Assembly: GCF_011089895.1 (NCBI RefSeq)
Contig: NZ_JAANAT010000002.1
Coordinates: 682,001-746,000 of the forward strand
Source of the DNA: Mucilaginibacter inviolabilis
GTDB taxonomy: Bacteria; Bacteroidota; Bacteroidia; Sphingobacteriales; Sphingobacteriaceae
DNA: 64,000 nt
Direction of reading: 5' to 3'
Shown: positions 16,592-25,363 of the stretch, piece by piece
How positions within the stretch are numbered: the stretch's first letter is position 1
How the letters are laid out: every line of letters starts with the position of its first letter
Position numbers and translations under genes: made by a program
The notes under the pieces: generated by a model
The model's database searches: none
What the model saw: only the letters and a program-made list of their open reading frames with translations
What the model was told of the DNA's origin: nothing

Positions 16592-17029
16592 TTATTCTCC
16601 GCCGCCCTCGCCGCCTGCATGGGCCGAGCCTCCAAAGCCTTCACCTGATGGAACCCCATGCGCTGTTCTGCCAAAACCCTCCACCGTGCCACCGTGACCG
16701 CTGCTGAAATGAGCCGGATCTTCACCGGCTCCGCCGTTCCCGGTGTGTGCTGAGGAGGAAAGAAACGCGCCACTGCGGTGCTCATCTGCAGACAAAGTTT
16801 GGGAATAGCCTGTACGAGGGTAGTAACGGGTAACCTGGCCACTATTATACCAATACCAGTAGCCATAGCTGCTGTAGTGGTATGAATGCTGATTAATTAT
16901 GGTGTCTTTTCCGGTGTTATAGTCTGTACCGTCCCAGGTGCCAACAGTTTGATGCTGCTCATCCTGATCACATGAGCTTAAAACTATTGTAGCAAATGCT
17001 ATAAGGGCCAGTGAATTGCGTTTTTTCAT
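16592..17029 (-). CDS. YgiB-like small lipoprotein, Gly/His/Ser-rich C-terminus
   Basis: The 145-residue protein has a lipoprotein signal (MKKRNSLALIAFATIVLSSC). A Tyr/Trp/His-rich middle (HSYHYSSYGYWYWYNSG) leads to a low-complexity tail with GFGRTAHG and GFGGSAHAGG. E. coli YgiB (DUF1190) also pairs with YgiC and also ends in a Gly-rich tail with a GFG motif. Membership is inferred from this resemblance and the gene order; overall sequence similarity is weak. It is the first gene of a two-gene unit with the ATP-grasp gene. Confidence 0.6.
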   Translation of the reverse strand: MKKRNSLALIAFATIVLSSCDQDEQHQTVGTWDGTDYNTGKDTIINQHSYHYSSYGYWYWYNSGQVTRYYPRTGYSQTLSADEHRSGAFLSSSAHTGNGGAGEDPAHFSSGHGGTVEGFGRTAHGVPSGEGFGGSAHAGGEGGGE

Positions 17030-17142
17030 TTAGGTTTTTATGGGCACTAAAATAATAGAAATTGTTATGCTTTTAGTTTTTGAAAGCGAAAAACAATTAC
17101 GAGTATGTACACTCAAGTAAAATGAACGCCTATTACAAAAAC

Positions 17143-17175
17143 AAAAGCCTCAAATCTTTCGACTTGAGGCTTTTT
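17143..17175. terminator. Terminator downstream of tRNA-Met
   Basis: AAAAGCCTCAA pairs with TTGAGGCTTTT across a ten-base loop. T-runs on both strands make it able to end the minus-strand tRNA transcript before the lipoprotein gene. Confidence 0.75.
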
Positions 17176-17185
17176 ACTTGAAATG

Positions 17186-17259
17186 TAGCGGGGAGCAGGA
17201 TCGAACTGCCGACCTTAGGGTTATGAATCCTACGCTCTAACCATCTGAGCTACCCCGCC
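17186..17259 (-). tRNA. tRNA-Met (anticodon CAT)
   Basis: The minus strand folds as a cloverleaf of 74 nt: acceptor GGCGGGG / CCCCGCT with a G1-U72 pair and discriminator A, D-stem GCTC/GAGC, anticodon loop TTCATAA, T-arm GGCAG-TTCGATC-CTGCT. The anticodon stem TAGGA/CCCTA has an A-C mismatch next to the loop. It lacks the initiator's three G-C pairs in the anticodon stem, so elongator Met is more likely; a lysidine-modified Ile tRNA is not excluded. CCA is not encoded. Confidence 0.92.
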
Positions 17260-17341
17260 TTTTTATGTATCTTGCTCTTTTATAATGGTTTTGTAAAAGA
17301 GTGGCCCTTAATAAATCAGTGGCCTTCCTTAAAAAGGTTTG

Positions 17342-17349
17342 CAAATATA
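17342..17349 (-). promoter_or_regulatory. Candidate -7 box for tRNA-Met
   Basis: On the minus strand TATATTTG matches the Bacteroidota TAnnTTTG box, about 82 bp before the tRNA. A clear TTTG at -33 is not visible. Confidence 0.4.
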
Positions 17350-17419
17350 GCAGAAATTCGTTTTCTTTAGAAAAAATGTTAACATTTACAGCTTTTAGAG
17401 CTTACAAGTATAAACCCCA

Positions 17420-17800
17420 ATGTCCGAAAAAAAGAAATTTACCATTGAATATGAGATAAAATCGTCTCCACGTATACTGTTTTCCTTTCTGAGTGAGCCC
17501 AATGGATTAGCGCAATGGTTTGCCGATGATGTGAACATCAAGGACCAGGTTTATACATTTACCTGGGATAACGATGCCCAAAAAGCAAAGTTGCTTACCG
17601 TAAAAGAAAATAAGCTGGTTAGATTTAAATGGGTAGATGACGATCCGCAATTTTATTTCGAAATGGAAATTCTGCAGGATGAGCTAACCAATGATGTTGC
17701 ACTCAGTGTTACCGATTTTGCAACCGAAGATGCCATCGCCGAGCGCAAACTGATCTGGGATAATCAGATCGAATATCTCATCAGTGTATTAGGTGCTTAA
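17420..17800 (+). CDS. START-like (SRPBCC fold) domain protein
   Basis: The 126-residue cytosolic protein matches the START-like domain family common in Bacteroidetes (related to AHSA1). It begins with KKKFTIEYEIKSSPRILFSFLSEPNGLAQWFADDV, then TFTWD, VRFKWVDDD and a long C-terminal helix (AERKLIWDNQIEYLISVLGA). The fold usually holds a hydrophobic ligand; the specific function is unknown. It precedes the lptF/G-type permease gene by about 100 bp, in the same direction. Confidence 0.85.
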   Translation: MSEKKKFTIEYEIKSSPRILFSFLSEPNGLAQWFADDVNIKDQVYTFTWDNDAQKAKLLTVKENKLVRFKWVDDDPQFYFEMEILQDELTNDVALSVTDFATEDAIAERKLIWDNQIEYLISVLGA

Positions 17801-17817
17801 AGAAACTTAATTTTAGC

Positions 17818-17825
17818 TAATTTTG
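17818..17825 (+). promoter_or_regulatory. Candidate -7 box upstream of lptF/G
   Basis: TAATTTTG matches the TAnnTTTG consensus and lies about 80 bp before the permease start. The -33 region is only weakly conserved. Confidence 0.3.
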
Positions 17826-17904
17826 TATCGTGAAACGCTATTTGTGCGTTAATGAAAATTAACAGGCATTTGGTGCGTTATATCCTGTTGTACAAATTGC
17901 GTTA

Positions 17905-19326
17905 ATGAAAAAGATACATCTTTTACTCCTTAAATCGTTTATAAGACCTTTTGTAAGTACGCTTTTCATCGTAATGTTTGTATTGTTGATGTTATTTTTA
18001 TTTAAATACATCGACGATCTGATAGGTAAGGGTTTTGCCTGGTACACCATTCTGGAACTGATGCTGTATAATTCGGCTACTAATGTGGCCATGGCGTTAC
18101 CTTTATCCGTATTGCTGTCAACCATCATGACCTACGGCTCACTGGGCGAAAACTACGAATTGGTAGCCATTAAGGCTGCTGGCATCTCCCTGCGCCGGGC
18201 CATGTACCCTATGATTGTGGTAGTGACTATTCTGAGTGTGGCCGCATTCTTTTTTTCGGACTATATGCTGCCAGTAGCTAATCTTAAGTATTTTTCATTA
18301 CTATATGACGCCCGCAAGCAAAAGTCGGCCGATTTGTTGCCTCAGATGGTTTTTAGTAACAGCTTTACAGGTTATACTATTCGTGTAAAGAGCAAAGATC
18401 CGGATGGGCAAAGATTATATGGTATCATGATATACCAAAAAAGTGCCGATAACAATAATACAACAGTTACCATAGCCCGTGAAGGTACTATGTTCCGAAC
18501 TATGGGTGATAAATTTCTGGTGTTGAAATTAAAGGATGGCGTAAGATACGAGGAGTCGGCACCTGATAATGCTACCTATAATTTCAGGCAGCGCCTGTCG
18601 CGCTTCCGCTTTACAGAAACCGAACAAAAGTTTGATCTATCTAGCTTTAAACTGGCTCGTACCGATGAAAATGAATTTAAGTCGGCCTCACAAATGATGA
18701 ACCTGAAGCAGTTAAGATCTTATGTCGATTCTGTACAACACCAGGTTGATGGTAGTATAGTACAGAATTATAGGCTTATTACACCCTATATGAAATTTTT
18801 TAACATGCCGGCAAAGCCCGCGGTTAAATATATACCAGCCGATAAAGCAGGGGTGTTGAAAAGTATGAAACTGGCCGATCAGGTGGTAGCTCTTTCAAGC
18901 GCGTCATCAGAGATCCGTTCTATAAAAGATATATTAAAGAACCGTACCGATCGTTATAACGACGACATCCTTAACATACGGCGTTATGCATCGGAAGTAC
19001 AGAAAAAATTTACGCTTTCGGCGGCGTGTTTGGCTTTATTCCTGATCGGCGCTCCACTAGGGGCTATCATCCGTAAGGGAGGGCTTGGCTTACCGGTAGT
19101 TATTTCGGTTGTATTTTTCCTTATCTATTATATTATCTCTACCATTGGCGAAAAATCGGCAAGGGCGGGTAGTATATCTGTTGGTTTTGGTATGTGGGTA
19201 GCTATCATTGTGCTTACGCCCATCGGGCTTTTTCTTTCATACAAAGCTGCTACGGATTCGGTGATATTTGATGTGGAACTTTATAAAAGATTTTTTAATA
19301 AATTAATTAAACGCAAAAGCAACTAA
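17905..19326 (+). CDS. LptF/LptG-family permease (YjgP/YjgQ)
   Basis: The 473-residue protein begins KKIHLLLLKSFIRPFVSTLFIVMFVLLMLFLFKYIDD with an N-terminal membrane segment. Three more lie near VAMALPLSVLLSTIMTYGSLGENYELVAIKAAG, the AAFFFSDYMLP region and the C-terminal cluster (LALFLIGAPLGAIIRKGGLGLPVVISV). The central soluble part is the periplasmic beta-jellyroll. LptF and LptG form the inner-membrane transporter that extracts lipopolysaccharide with LptB. The ELxAIKAAG segment is the coupling-helix motif. Whether it is LptF or LptG cannot be decided here. Confidence 0.9.
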   Translation: MKKIHLLLLKSFIRPFVSTLFIVMFVLLMLFLFKYIDDLIGKGFAWYTILELMLYNSATNVAMALPLSVLLSTIMTYGSLGENYELVAIKAAGISLRRAMYPMIVVVTILSVAAFFFSDYMLPVANLKYFSLLYDARKQKSADLLPQMVFSNSFTGYTIRVKSKDPDGQRLYGIMIYQKSADNNNTTVTIAREGTMFRTMGDKFLVLKLKDGVRYEESAPDNATYNFRQRLSRFRFTETEQKFDLSSFKLARTDENEFKSASQMMNLKQLRSYVDSVQHQVDGSIVQNYRLITPYMKFFNMPAKPAVKYIPADKAGVLKSMKLADQVVALSSASSEIRSIKDILKNRTDRYNDDILNIRRYASEVQKKFTLSAACLALFLIGAPLGAIIRKGGLGLPVVISVVFFLIYYIISTIGEKSARAGSISVGFGMWVAIIVLTPIGLFLSYKAATDSVIFDVELYKRFFNKLIKRKSN

Positions 19327-19497
19327 TTAACCCCCAATCACCGTATCTATTTATAGTAGGCGCGCTTGCCCTGCTGCTGAGAATGATTTTACACAGTACC
19401 GACCAGAAACATTTTTATATATCATAAATTTGTTTAACTTTTAAAATATTTTGTGGCTTAGGTTATTTTTATGTAAGCCTTATCAAATACTCATATA

Positions 19498-20703
19498 ATG
19501 CTAAATACGATACAAGAAGCAATTGAAGATATAAAAGCCGGGAAAATGATCATCGTTGTTGATGACGAAGACCGGGAAAATGAAGGTGATTTTTTAACCG
19601 CTGCACGTAATGCCACGCCCGAAGCTATCAACTTTATGGTACGCTATGGCAGGGGACTGGTTTGTGCGCCTATTACACAACAGCGCGCCCGCGAACTGGA
19701 GCTGGAGCCTATGGTTAGCCATAACACTACCTCGCACGAAACCAATTTTACGGTTTCTGTTGATTTGTTAGGACATGGCTGTACAACAGGTATCTCTGCA
19801 TCCGATAGATCAAAGACTTCCCTGGCGCTAATTGATCCGGCTACAAAGCCCGAAGATTTGGGCAGACCCGGACATATTTTCCCATTGATTGCCAAAGATG
19901 GTGGTGTATTACGCAGAACGGGGCACACCGAAGCTGCTATTGACCTGGCTGTTTTGGCCGGCTTTGAACCTGCCGGCGTAATATGCGAGATCATGAAGGA
20001 AGATGGCGATATGGCCCGCTTGCCTGATCTGTTGGTGATGGCGAAGGAATTTAATTTAAAGATTGTATCTATAAAAGACCTGATAGCTTACCGCTTAAAT
20101 GCTGAGACCCTGGTAAGAAAAGAAGTATCAGTAAAAATGCCAACGGAATGGGGCGATTTTGAAATGATAGGCTACACCCAGCTAGATACCGGCGAAAATC
20201 ACCTGGCCCTTATTAAAGGCTCCTGGGAGCCCGATGAGCCGGTTTTAGTGCGTGTGCACAGCTCATGTGTTACCGGTGATATTTTTGGCTCTTGTCGTTG
20301 TGATTGTGGCCCGCAGTTACATAAGGCCATGGAGATGATCAGCAATGAGGGGAAAGGCGTTGTAGTATACATGAATCAGGAAGGGCGAGGGATTGGTTTG
20401 ATCAACAAACTCAAAGCCTATCATCTGCAGGAAAATGGTCTGGATACCGTAGAAGCTAATATTAAGTTAGGTTTTAAAATGGATCAGCGCGATTATGGTA
20501 TCGGTGCGCAGATATTACGTAGCCTGGGTATCTCCAAAATGCGTTTGATGACCAATAACCCCAAGAAACGTGCAGGCCTGATAGGTTATGGTTTAGAGGT
20601 TGTGGAGAATGTACCCATCGAAATAGCATCAAACCCCCATAACGAATCATATTTACGTACCAAAAGAGATAAAATGGATCACGCTATTATGCGCGATCAT
20701 TAA
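19498..20703 (+). CDS. ribBA: Bifunctional 3,4-dihydroxy-2-butanone-4-phosphate synthase / GTP cyclohydrolase II
   Basis: The 401-residue protein carries two enzymes of riboflavin synthesis. The RibB domain (about 1-205) contains IVVDDEDRENEGDF, YGRGLVCAPI and RRTGHTEAAIDLA. The RibA domain (about 206-401) contains VRVHSSCVTGD, FGSCRCDCGPQL with the three zinc cysteines, and MNQEGRGIGLINKLKAY. The zinc ligands and acidic residues are intact, so both activities are expected. Its stop codon overlaps the stop of the convergent tamB gene (TTAA at 20700-20703). Confidence 0.97.
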   Translation: MLNTIQEAIEDIKAGKMIIVVDDEDRENEGDFLTAARNATPEAINFMVRYGRGLVCAPITQQRARELELEPMVSHNTTSHETNFTVSVDLLGHGCTTGISASDRSKTSLALIDPATKPEDLGRPGHIFPLIAKDGGVLRRTGHTEAAIDLAVLAGFEPAGVICEIMKEDGDMARLPDLLVMAKEFNLKIVSIKDLIAYRLNAETLVRKEVSVKMPTEWGDFEMIGYTQLDTGENHLALIKGSWEPDEPVLVRVHSSCVTGDIFGSCRCDCGPQLHKAMEMISNEGKGVVVYMNQEGRGIGLINKLKAYHLQENGLDTVEANIKLGFKMDQRDYGIGAQILRSLGISKMRLMTNNPKKRAGLIGYGLEVVENVPIEIASNPHNESYLRTKRDKMDHAIMRDH

Positions 20704-23700
20704 TCCTCATCCTCTGGTTTAGTTGCCCGTGTTCCGCCTGTTGTAGTAGCAGGCGGGGCCGCCGGTGTTGGTGTAGCGGGTGTTGTATATCTGCGATTAC
20801 GCTTAAATATATATTTGATAAACTCACCAAAGGTGTCAAAGTCGCGTGAATAAACTAAACCAAAGCCGTTTACATATTGAAAATCGAGGTTGTTTAAGGG
20901 ATTGAGTGTGGTATTGTTCAGTAACCTGTAAGAATATCGCGCTGTAAGGTTTCCATCTTTCCTGATCTGGTATAGCGCTTCAAAGTCTTTGGTTAAATTA
21001 CCATTAAACAAGCTGGAGGTATTGTTGAACAAATCATTCGAGCCAGTATTGTTATATAAACTCCCGTTGAATGATAGCCTGCTGTTAAAAAATCTTAATG
21101 AAGCATTGGCCTCATTGAGCGAACGAATGTTCAAATCAAAATCAAAGTTTTTGATGTGCGACTGTGATATCAGGTTGTTGAGCTTGTTAAAAGCAAACTC
21201 ACTTATCATTTGTTCGGCAGTGCCCGCAATTAGGTTGTTATTATTATTGTTTGCCGAAAAACTGCGCCGCACAATAATATTAATAGCCTGTTGGCTGCGG
21301 TTGTTATTATCGGCCAGATAAGTGGCAAGATCATCTTTTACAGATGGATCGGTAGGGAAGTTAAAGTCGAAATCAATATTAGGTTGTAATAATGATTTGG
21401 TCAATATCAACTGGGCCTGTACCAATGTTTGCTGTGATGAAGTTGGCGTTTGTAAGCCGGCAGCAGCATAAAGCGGTGCCTTACTGGTACGTACCTCGTA
21501 AAGGGCTTTCAGATTTATTTCGGCGTTTGAAGGGTTTCCTGTCCATCGGATAGTACCACCCTGGTTTACAGTAAAGTTTTTACTGATGAAGTTTTTGGCA
21601 GTAAATTCAAACTTACCGGTAGATATCAGAAAGTCGCCATACATCTCAAAATCGCCCAGGCTGTTAATATTCAATTTTAGGTTGTTGGCAACGCCGCTAC
21701 CCTCCAGTAAACCATAATCGGTGGTTATTTTAACAACGGTTTTTTCGTCGGCGCTCAGGTCGAAATTTAAGGTAACACCATTAAAAGCTCGGGCTTTATT
21801 TACAACTTTAGCCGTATCCTTATGGCCAACAAATCTGATAAAGTCATAGTCGCTGGCTGTTGATGAAGTATTGAGCGGTATATTGAATACAGTACCGGCT
21901 TCTGTGCGGGCTGTAATGTCAATTTTCATGTTATCAACCGGACCTTTAAAGCTAAATGTACCAGTGCCAAAGGCGGTGCCATAATAAACGTGATTGTCTT
22001 TAAATGTGGTATTTAATGCCATCAGATTGGTAGCCTTTAATACTACCTCTATGTCAGGGTTTGATAGATCGTTCAAATCAACGGTACCATTAGCTGTACC
22101 GGTGCCACCTTTAATATCTTTCAATACCATATCCTTAACGTTAATAACGCTATTGTTTACGTCCAGCTTATTGTTAACTGTGTAGGCGGTTTTTAAGTAG
22201 TTAACAGTAAGTCCGGTGTTTTCCAATGTAACGCTGCCGTTTAGTTGTGGATTTGATGGTTTACCGGTAAGTTTTAAATCGGTAGAGACATGACCTTTTA
22301 CATTTGATACCAGATCCTTAATAAAGGGTTGAAAGATGATAGCCTCGGTCTGGTTCATTTTTATATCAAAGTCCAGATTATCATCCGTGTCATGGCCAAA
22401 ATAATAGGTGCCTCCAATATTTATGGTTTTAAGCCCACGGTTTAGGATATTTAACTGGGCATCGGCCTGTTTACGGTCGTTACCCAGGGTTGATACCAAT
22501 TTCAGATCACCAATCAACGTCTTGTTCATTGTTAGTGAATCGATATTCAAATGCGCGTCAACGCCAGGTGATTTGGTAATAGAGGTAAATTTAACATCTC
22601 CATTTAAATCACCTCTTAAATATACACCTGATGTTCTGGTCAACTGGTTAAGCGTTCGCATATTGAATTTTTCGAACGAGAGTTTTAGCTCATCGGCAGG
22701 GTTATCAGATATAAATCCATTGATACGTACCTTTTGGGGGCCATTGGATAACTCAAAGCCGGATACCTGGGTTTTACCATCCAGTAAACGAATGCGAACC
22801 TGTTCCTGGATATGCCATTTTTCTTTTTCAAGGATAACATCAGAGGGCAATAACTTTAGTTTGGCTGTAGTATCGCGCCCAAATTCAACCAACCCATAAA
22901 GATCGAGCTGATTTACCGCGTTTTTATCCGACAATTTAACGTTAAAGTTTAGGCTGTCATTTTTCAAAAAGTTGGTAATGTTAATGTCTTTTATAAACAG
23001 GCTATCGGTAAGATCGATTTTTCTTAGCGATAAACTGAGGTCCAGCATATCTTCAGAAGTGTTTTCATCGATGATGAAATCGTGAAATACAATTTTCCCA
23101 TATTTAAATGTTTTAATATAGCCGGATAGGGTAGCTGTTTTCTTTTCCGAATCAAATTGCCCTACTAGAGTACCCTGATCAGGTATCTTCAAGTCGGGTA
23201 CAAATATAGCGGTAAGCGGATCTGTATTTTTAAGCGTAAGGTTAAACGCAAACTGTTCAGGTTTGGGTGTAACAATAGTGGTTTTTAAGGAAGGAATATA
23301 CTTTTTGGCAATGGTTTTAAAATAGGATGGAAGGGTTGCCAGGTCAAAAGTGCCTTTGATGCTACCATCGGCAAAATCAGATCGCAGGTCTATTTCCCGG
23401 TTGTTTCCTTTACCAGTAGAGGACAGATATAAAGAGTCGACCACATAATTATTACGCGGATCAACAACCCTGGCTGGTGAAAATAAAATATTGCCTTCGA
23501 TATTAGCCAGACTATTACCAGAAAATTTGGTTTTCAACTGAGTACTTATGCTGATGGTATCGGTAGTGAGTTTAAGCTTATTCAGGTTAGCATCCTTAAT
23601 ATTGGCTACCAGATCATACGCAGGTAGCGCATGGTTTAAGTTTACACTTCCCTTTAAGTCGAGCTTAACGTTTTTATCGTTGATGGTAATATGGCCGTTG

Positions 23701-25217
23701 GCTAGTTTTTTAACAAATGAGCCGTTTATAGTGAGATTATTATAGGTATAATTGTTGTAGCTGATGTTGTTAATGTGGGCATCAATCTTTTCGGTCAGGT
23801 TTTTCAGTTCGTCTCCACTGCCTTGTATATCAGCATTAAAAGTAGTACGGCCGAGTGATTTCTCGTCAAGCAGGGTACCCAGGTCAAAGTTGAGGGCATT
23901 TAGTTTACCGCTATAGCTGGGTATATTTTTCTTGTCAATTTTAAGGTTAATGTCGGTATCAAACCTGCCCAGCCCTGTTTTAAAAATACCGTAAGCAACA
24001 AAATCATTTTGCAAGCCATTAAACCTTCCGGTAAAGTTGATATTGCCAAATTTACCTAAGATAGCAGGTGCCTGCATGGTAGCATTCCCTGAAAAATGGC
24101 TTAGCAGGTAATCCAGATCTTTTTTATTGGATGCAATCTGCTCAAACTTAAGGTCAAGGAAAGTATTGTCCCAGTCGGGCAAACCGCGTAAGTTAAAATC
24201 GCCTTTGATAAAAGTGGCCTGCCCGCCGCTGATGGTAACGTTTTTGGCCTTCAGGTTATTTACCAAACCTTTCACGCGGCCTTCAATCCCCAGGTCAAAT
24301 GTGGTTTTACCCATACCGCTGGTGAAGTAGGCAATATCTGTTGATGATATGCGTGACGATTTAAAATCGGCATCCATGTTCACCCGGTTCTCAAAATTGT
24401 CAAAATCATTAAATGACTTAAATCTCATCCGGAAATAGTCTTTCAGATCAGAGTGTTTGGTTTGAAGGGTAAGGTGCTGCAGTATGATCTGGTTGGTATC
24501 AATGGTAGTATGGGCCGTAAAGTTTTTTACGTAGAAACCGCTTTTTTCCTGTAAAGTAAGATGTTGGACATTACCTTTAAATAAGTGGTCTTTAATATCC
24601 ATTCCGGTTACAATAGTACTGAAATGACTCACATCAATATCATCAAAGTTAACCTTGTTTTCTACGGTGTCAACCAATTGGTTCTTGTATCTGAAATGAA
24701 AGTTATTAATAGTTATTTTATCAAAATTAAGCGTCCAGGGTTTGCTGGTAGTTTTTTTGGTAGTGTCACTGGAGCTAAAATAATCAAGTATGAATTTGAG
24801 GTTGGTAGTACTGTCCTTTTGTTTTTTGAGATAAAAGGAACCATTATCTAACTCAATAGATTCAAAATTGATGGTGCGGCTTTTGTCATCGGTATTAAAG
24901 ATAAAATTGACAATCCTGTTTTTGATGATGCTGCCAAGTGAAAACCCTTCAATATCAACAGCCAGCTTAGGAGTATTCAGTAAAGTATCCCGTTTTTTAT
25001 CCAGCACATACAAGCCCTCCAATACTACAGAAGTAAAGGGTCTGATGTAGAGGCTTTTGATGCTAACTGTGGTATGCAGCTCATCCGAAAGATAACCCGC
25101 GGCTTTTTTAGCGGCCCAGGTTTGTACCGGTTTATATTGAAACGCCAGTAAAAGTATGCTCAGTGTCAATAAAATGAACAACACTATCCCTAACGCTATA
25201 TTGAGTACTTTTTTAAT
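20700..25217 (-). CDS. tamB: TamB/YtfN-like translocation and assembly module protein
   Basis: This is a very long protein (1494 residues from the GTG at 25184, about 1505 from 25217). It has an N-terminal membrane anchor, then long beta-helical AsmA/TamB-type repeats and a C-terminal TamB domain. TamB bridges the inner membrane to an Omp85 partner in the outer membrane and assists lipid transport or protein insertion. The GTG start would begin inside the hydrophobic segment; the preceding in-frame codons encode IKKVLNIALGIV, a normal basic signal-anchor N-terminus. No ATG, GTG or TTG exists before the TAA at 25230-25232, but an ATT at 25215-25217 lies 7 nt after an AGAGG sequence. I therefore set the start at 25217, tentatively. 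The C-terminus is Pro/Thr/Ala-rich. Confidence 0.85.
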   Translation of the reverse strand: MKKVLNIALGIVLFILLTLSILLLAFQYKPVQTWAAKKAAGYLSDELHTTVSIKSLYIRPFTSVVLEGLYVLDKKRDTLLNTPKLAVDIEGFSLGSIIKNRIVNFIFNTDDKSRTINFESIELDNGSFYLKKQKDSTTNLKFILDYFSSSDTTKKTTSKPWTLNFDKITINNFHFRYKNQLVDTVENKVNFDDIDVSHFSTIVTGMDIKDHLFKGNVQHLTLQEKSGFYVKNFTAHTTIDTNQIILQHLTLQTKHSDLKDYFRMRFKSFNDFDNFENRVNMDADFKSSRISSTDIAYFTSGMGKTTFDLGIEGRVKGLVNNLKAKNVTISGGQATFIKGDFNLRGLPDWDNTFLDLKFEQIASNKKDLDYLLSHFSGNATMQAPAILGKFGNINFTGRFNGLQNDFVAYGIFKTGLGRFDTDINLKIDKKNIPSYSGKLNALNFDLGTLLDEKSLGRTTFNADIQGSGDELKNLTEKIDAHINNISYNNYTYNNLTINGSFVKKLANGHITINDKNVKLDLKGSVNLNHALPAYDLVANIKDANLNKLKLTTDTISISTQLKTKFSGNSLANIEGNILFSPARVVDPRNNYVVDSLYLSSTGKGNNREIDLRSDFADGSIKGTFDLATLPSYFKTIAKKYIPSLKTTIVTPKPEQFAFNLTLKNTDPLTAIFVPDLKIPDQGTLVGQFDSEKKTATLSGYIKTFKYGKIVFHDFIIDENTSEDMLDLSLSLRKIDLTDSLFIKDINITNFLKNDSLNFNVKLSDKNAVNQLDLYGLVEFGRDTTAKLKLLPSDVILEKEKWHIQEQVRIRLLDGKTQVSGFELSNGPQKVRINGFISDNPADELKLSFEKFNMRTLNQLTRTSGVYLRGDLNGDVKFTSITKSPGVDAHLNIDSLTMNKTLIGDLKLVSTLGNDRKQADAQLNILNRGLKTINIGGTYYFGHDTDDNLDFDIKMNQTEAIIFQPFIKDLVSNVKGHVSTDLKLTGKPSNPQLNGSVTLENTGLTVNYLKTAYTVNNKLDVNNSVINVKDMVLKDIKGGTGTANGTVDLNDLSNPDIEVVLKATNLMALNTTFKDNHVYYGTAFGTGTFSFKGPVDNMKIDITARTEAGTVFNIPLNTSSTASDYDFIRFVGHKDTAKVVNKARAFNGVTLNFDLSADEKTVVKITTDYGLLEGSGVANNLKLNINSLGDFEMYGDFLISTGKFEFTAKNFISKNFTVNQGGTIRWTGNPSNAEINLKALYEVRTSKAPLYAAAGLQTPTSSQQTLVQAQLILTKSLLQPNIDFDFNFPTDPSVKDDLATYLADNNNRSQQAINIIVRRSFSANNNNNNLIAGTAEQMISEFAFNKLNNLISQSHIKNFDFDLNIRSLNEANASLRFFNSRLSFNGSLYNNTGSNDLFNNTSSLFNGNLTKDFEALYQIRKDGNLTARYSYRLLNNTTLNPLNNLDFQYVNGFGLVYSRDFDTFGEFIKYIFKRNRRYTTPATPTPAAPPATTTGGTRATKPEDED

Positions 25218-25218
25218 A

Positions 25219-25358
25219 ACTTTGCCTCTTTAATTAATGAATTAATGAATTAGTGAGTTAGTGAATAATTATCATCATCTACAATTCAGTTAGATGATGG
25301 TTTGCAATCAGTTCAATTAAATCACTAATTCACAAATTCACTAAATCAATAATTAATA
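25219..25358. repeat. Inverted AATTCACTAAATC-type repeat between tamB and tsaD
   Basis: A left arm of TTAATGAATTA/TTAGTGA units is inverted by ATCACTAATTC/ATTCACTAAATC units on the right, with an inner ATCATC...GATGAT pair. Related units occur at about 26370-26475 and 36225-36262. Confidence 0.5.
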
Positions 25359-25363
25359 ACGCC

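Noticed and set aside
20989..25050. Several open frames of 60-160 codons on the plus strand opposite tamB
   Set aside because: They have no recognisable domains, lack plausible starts and follow the codon pattern of the opposite strand; tamB explains the whole stretch.
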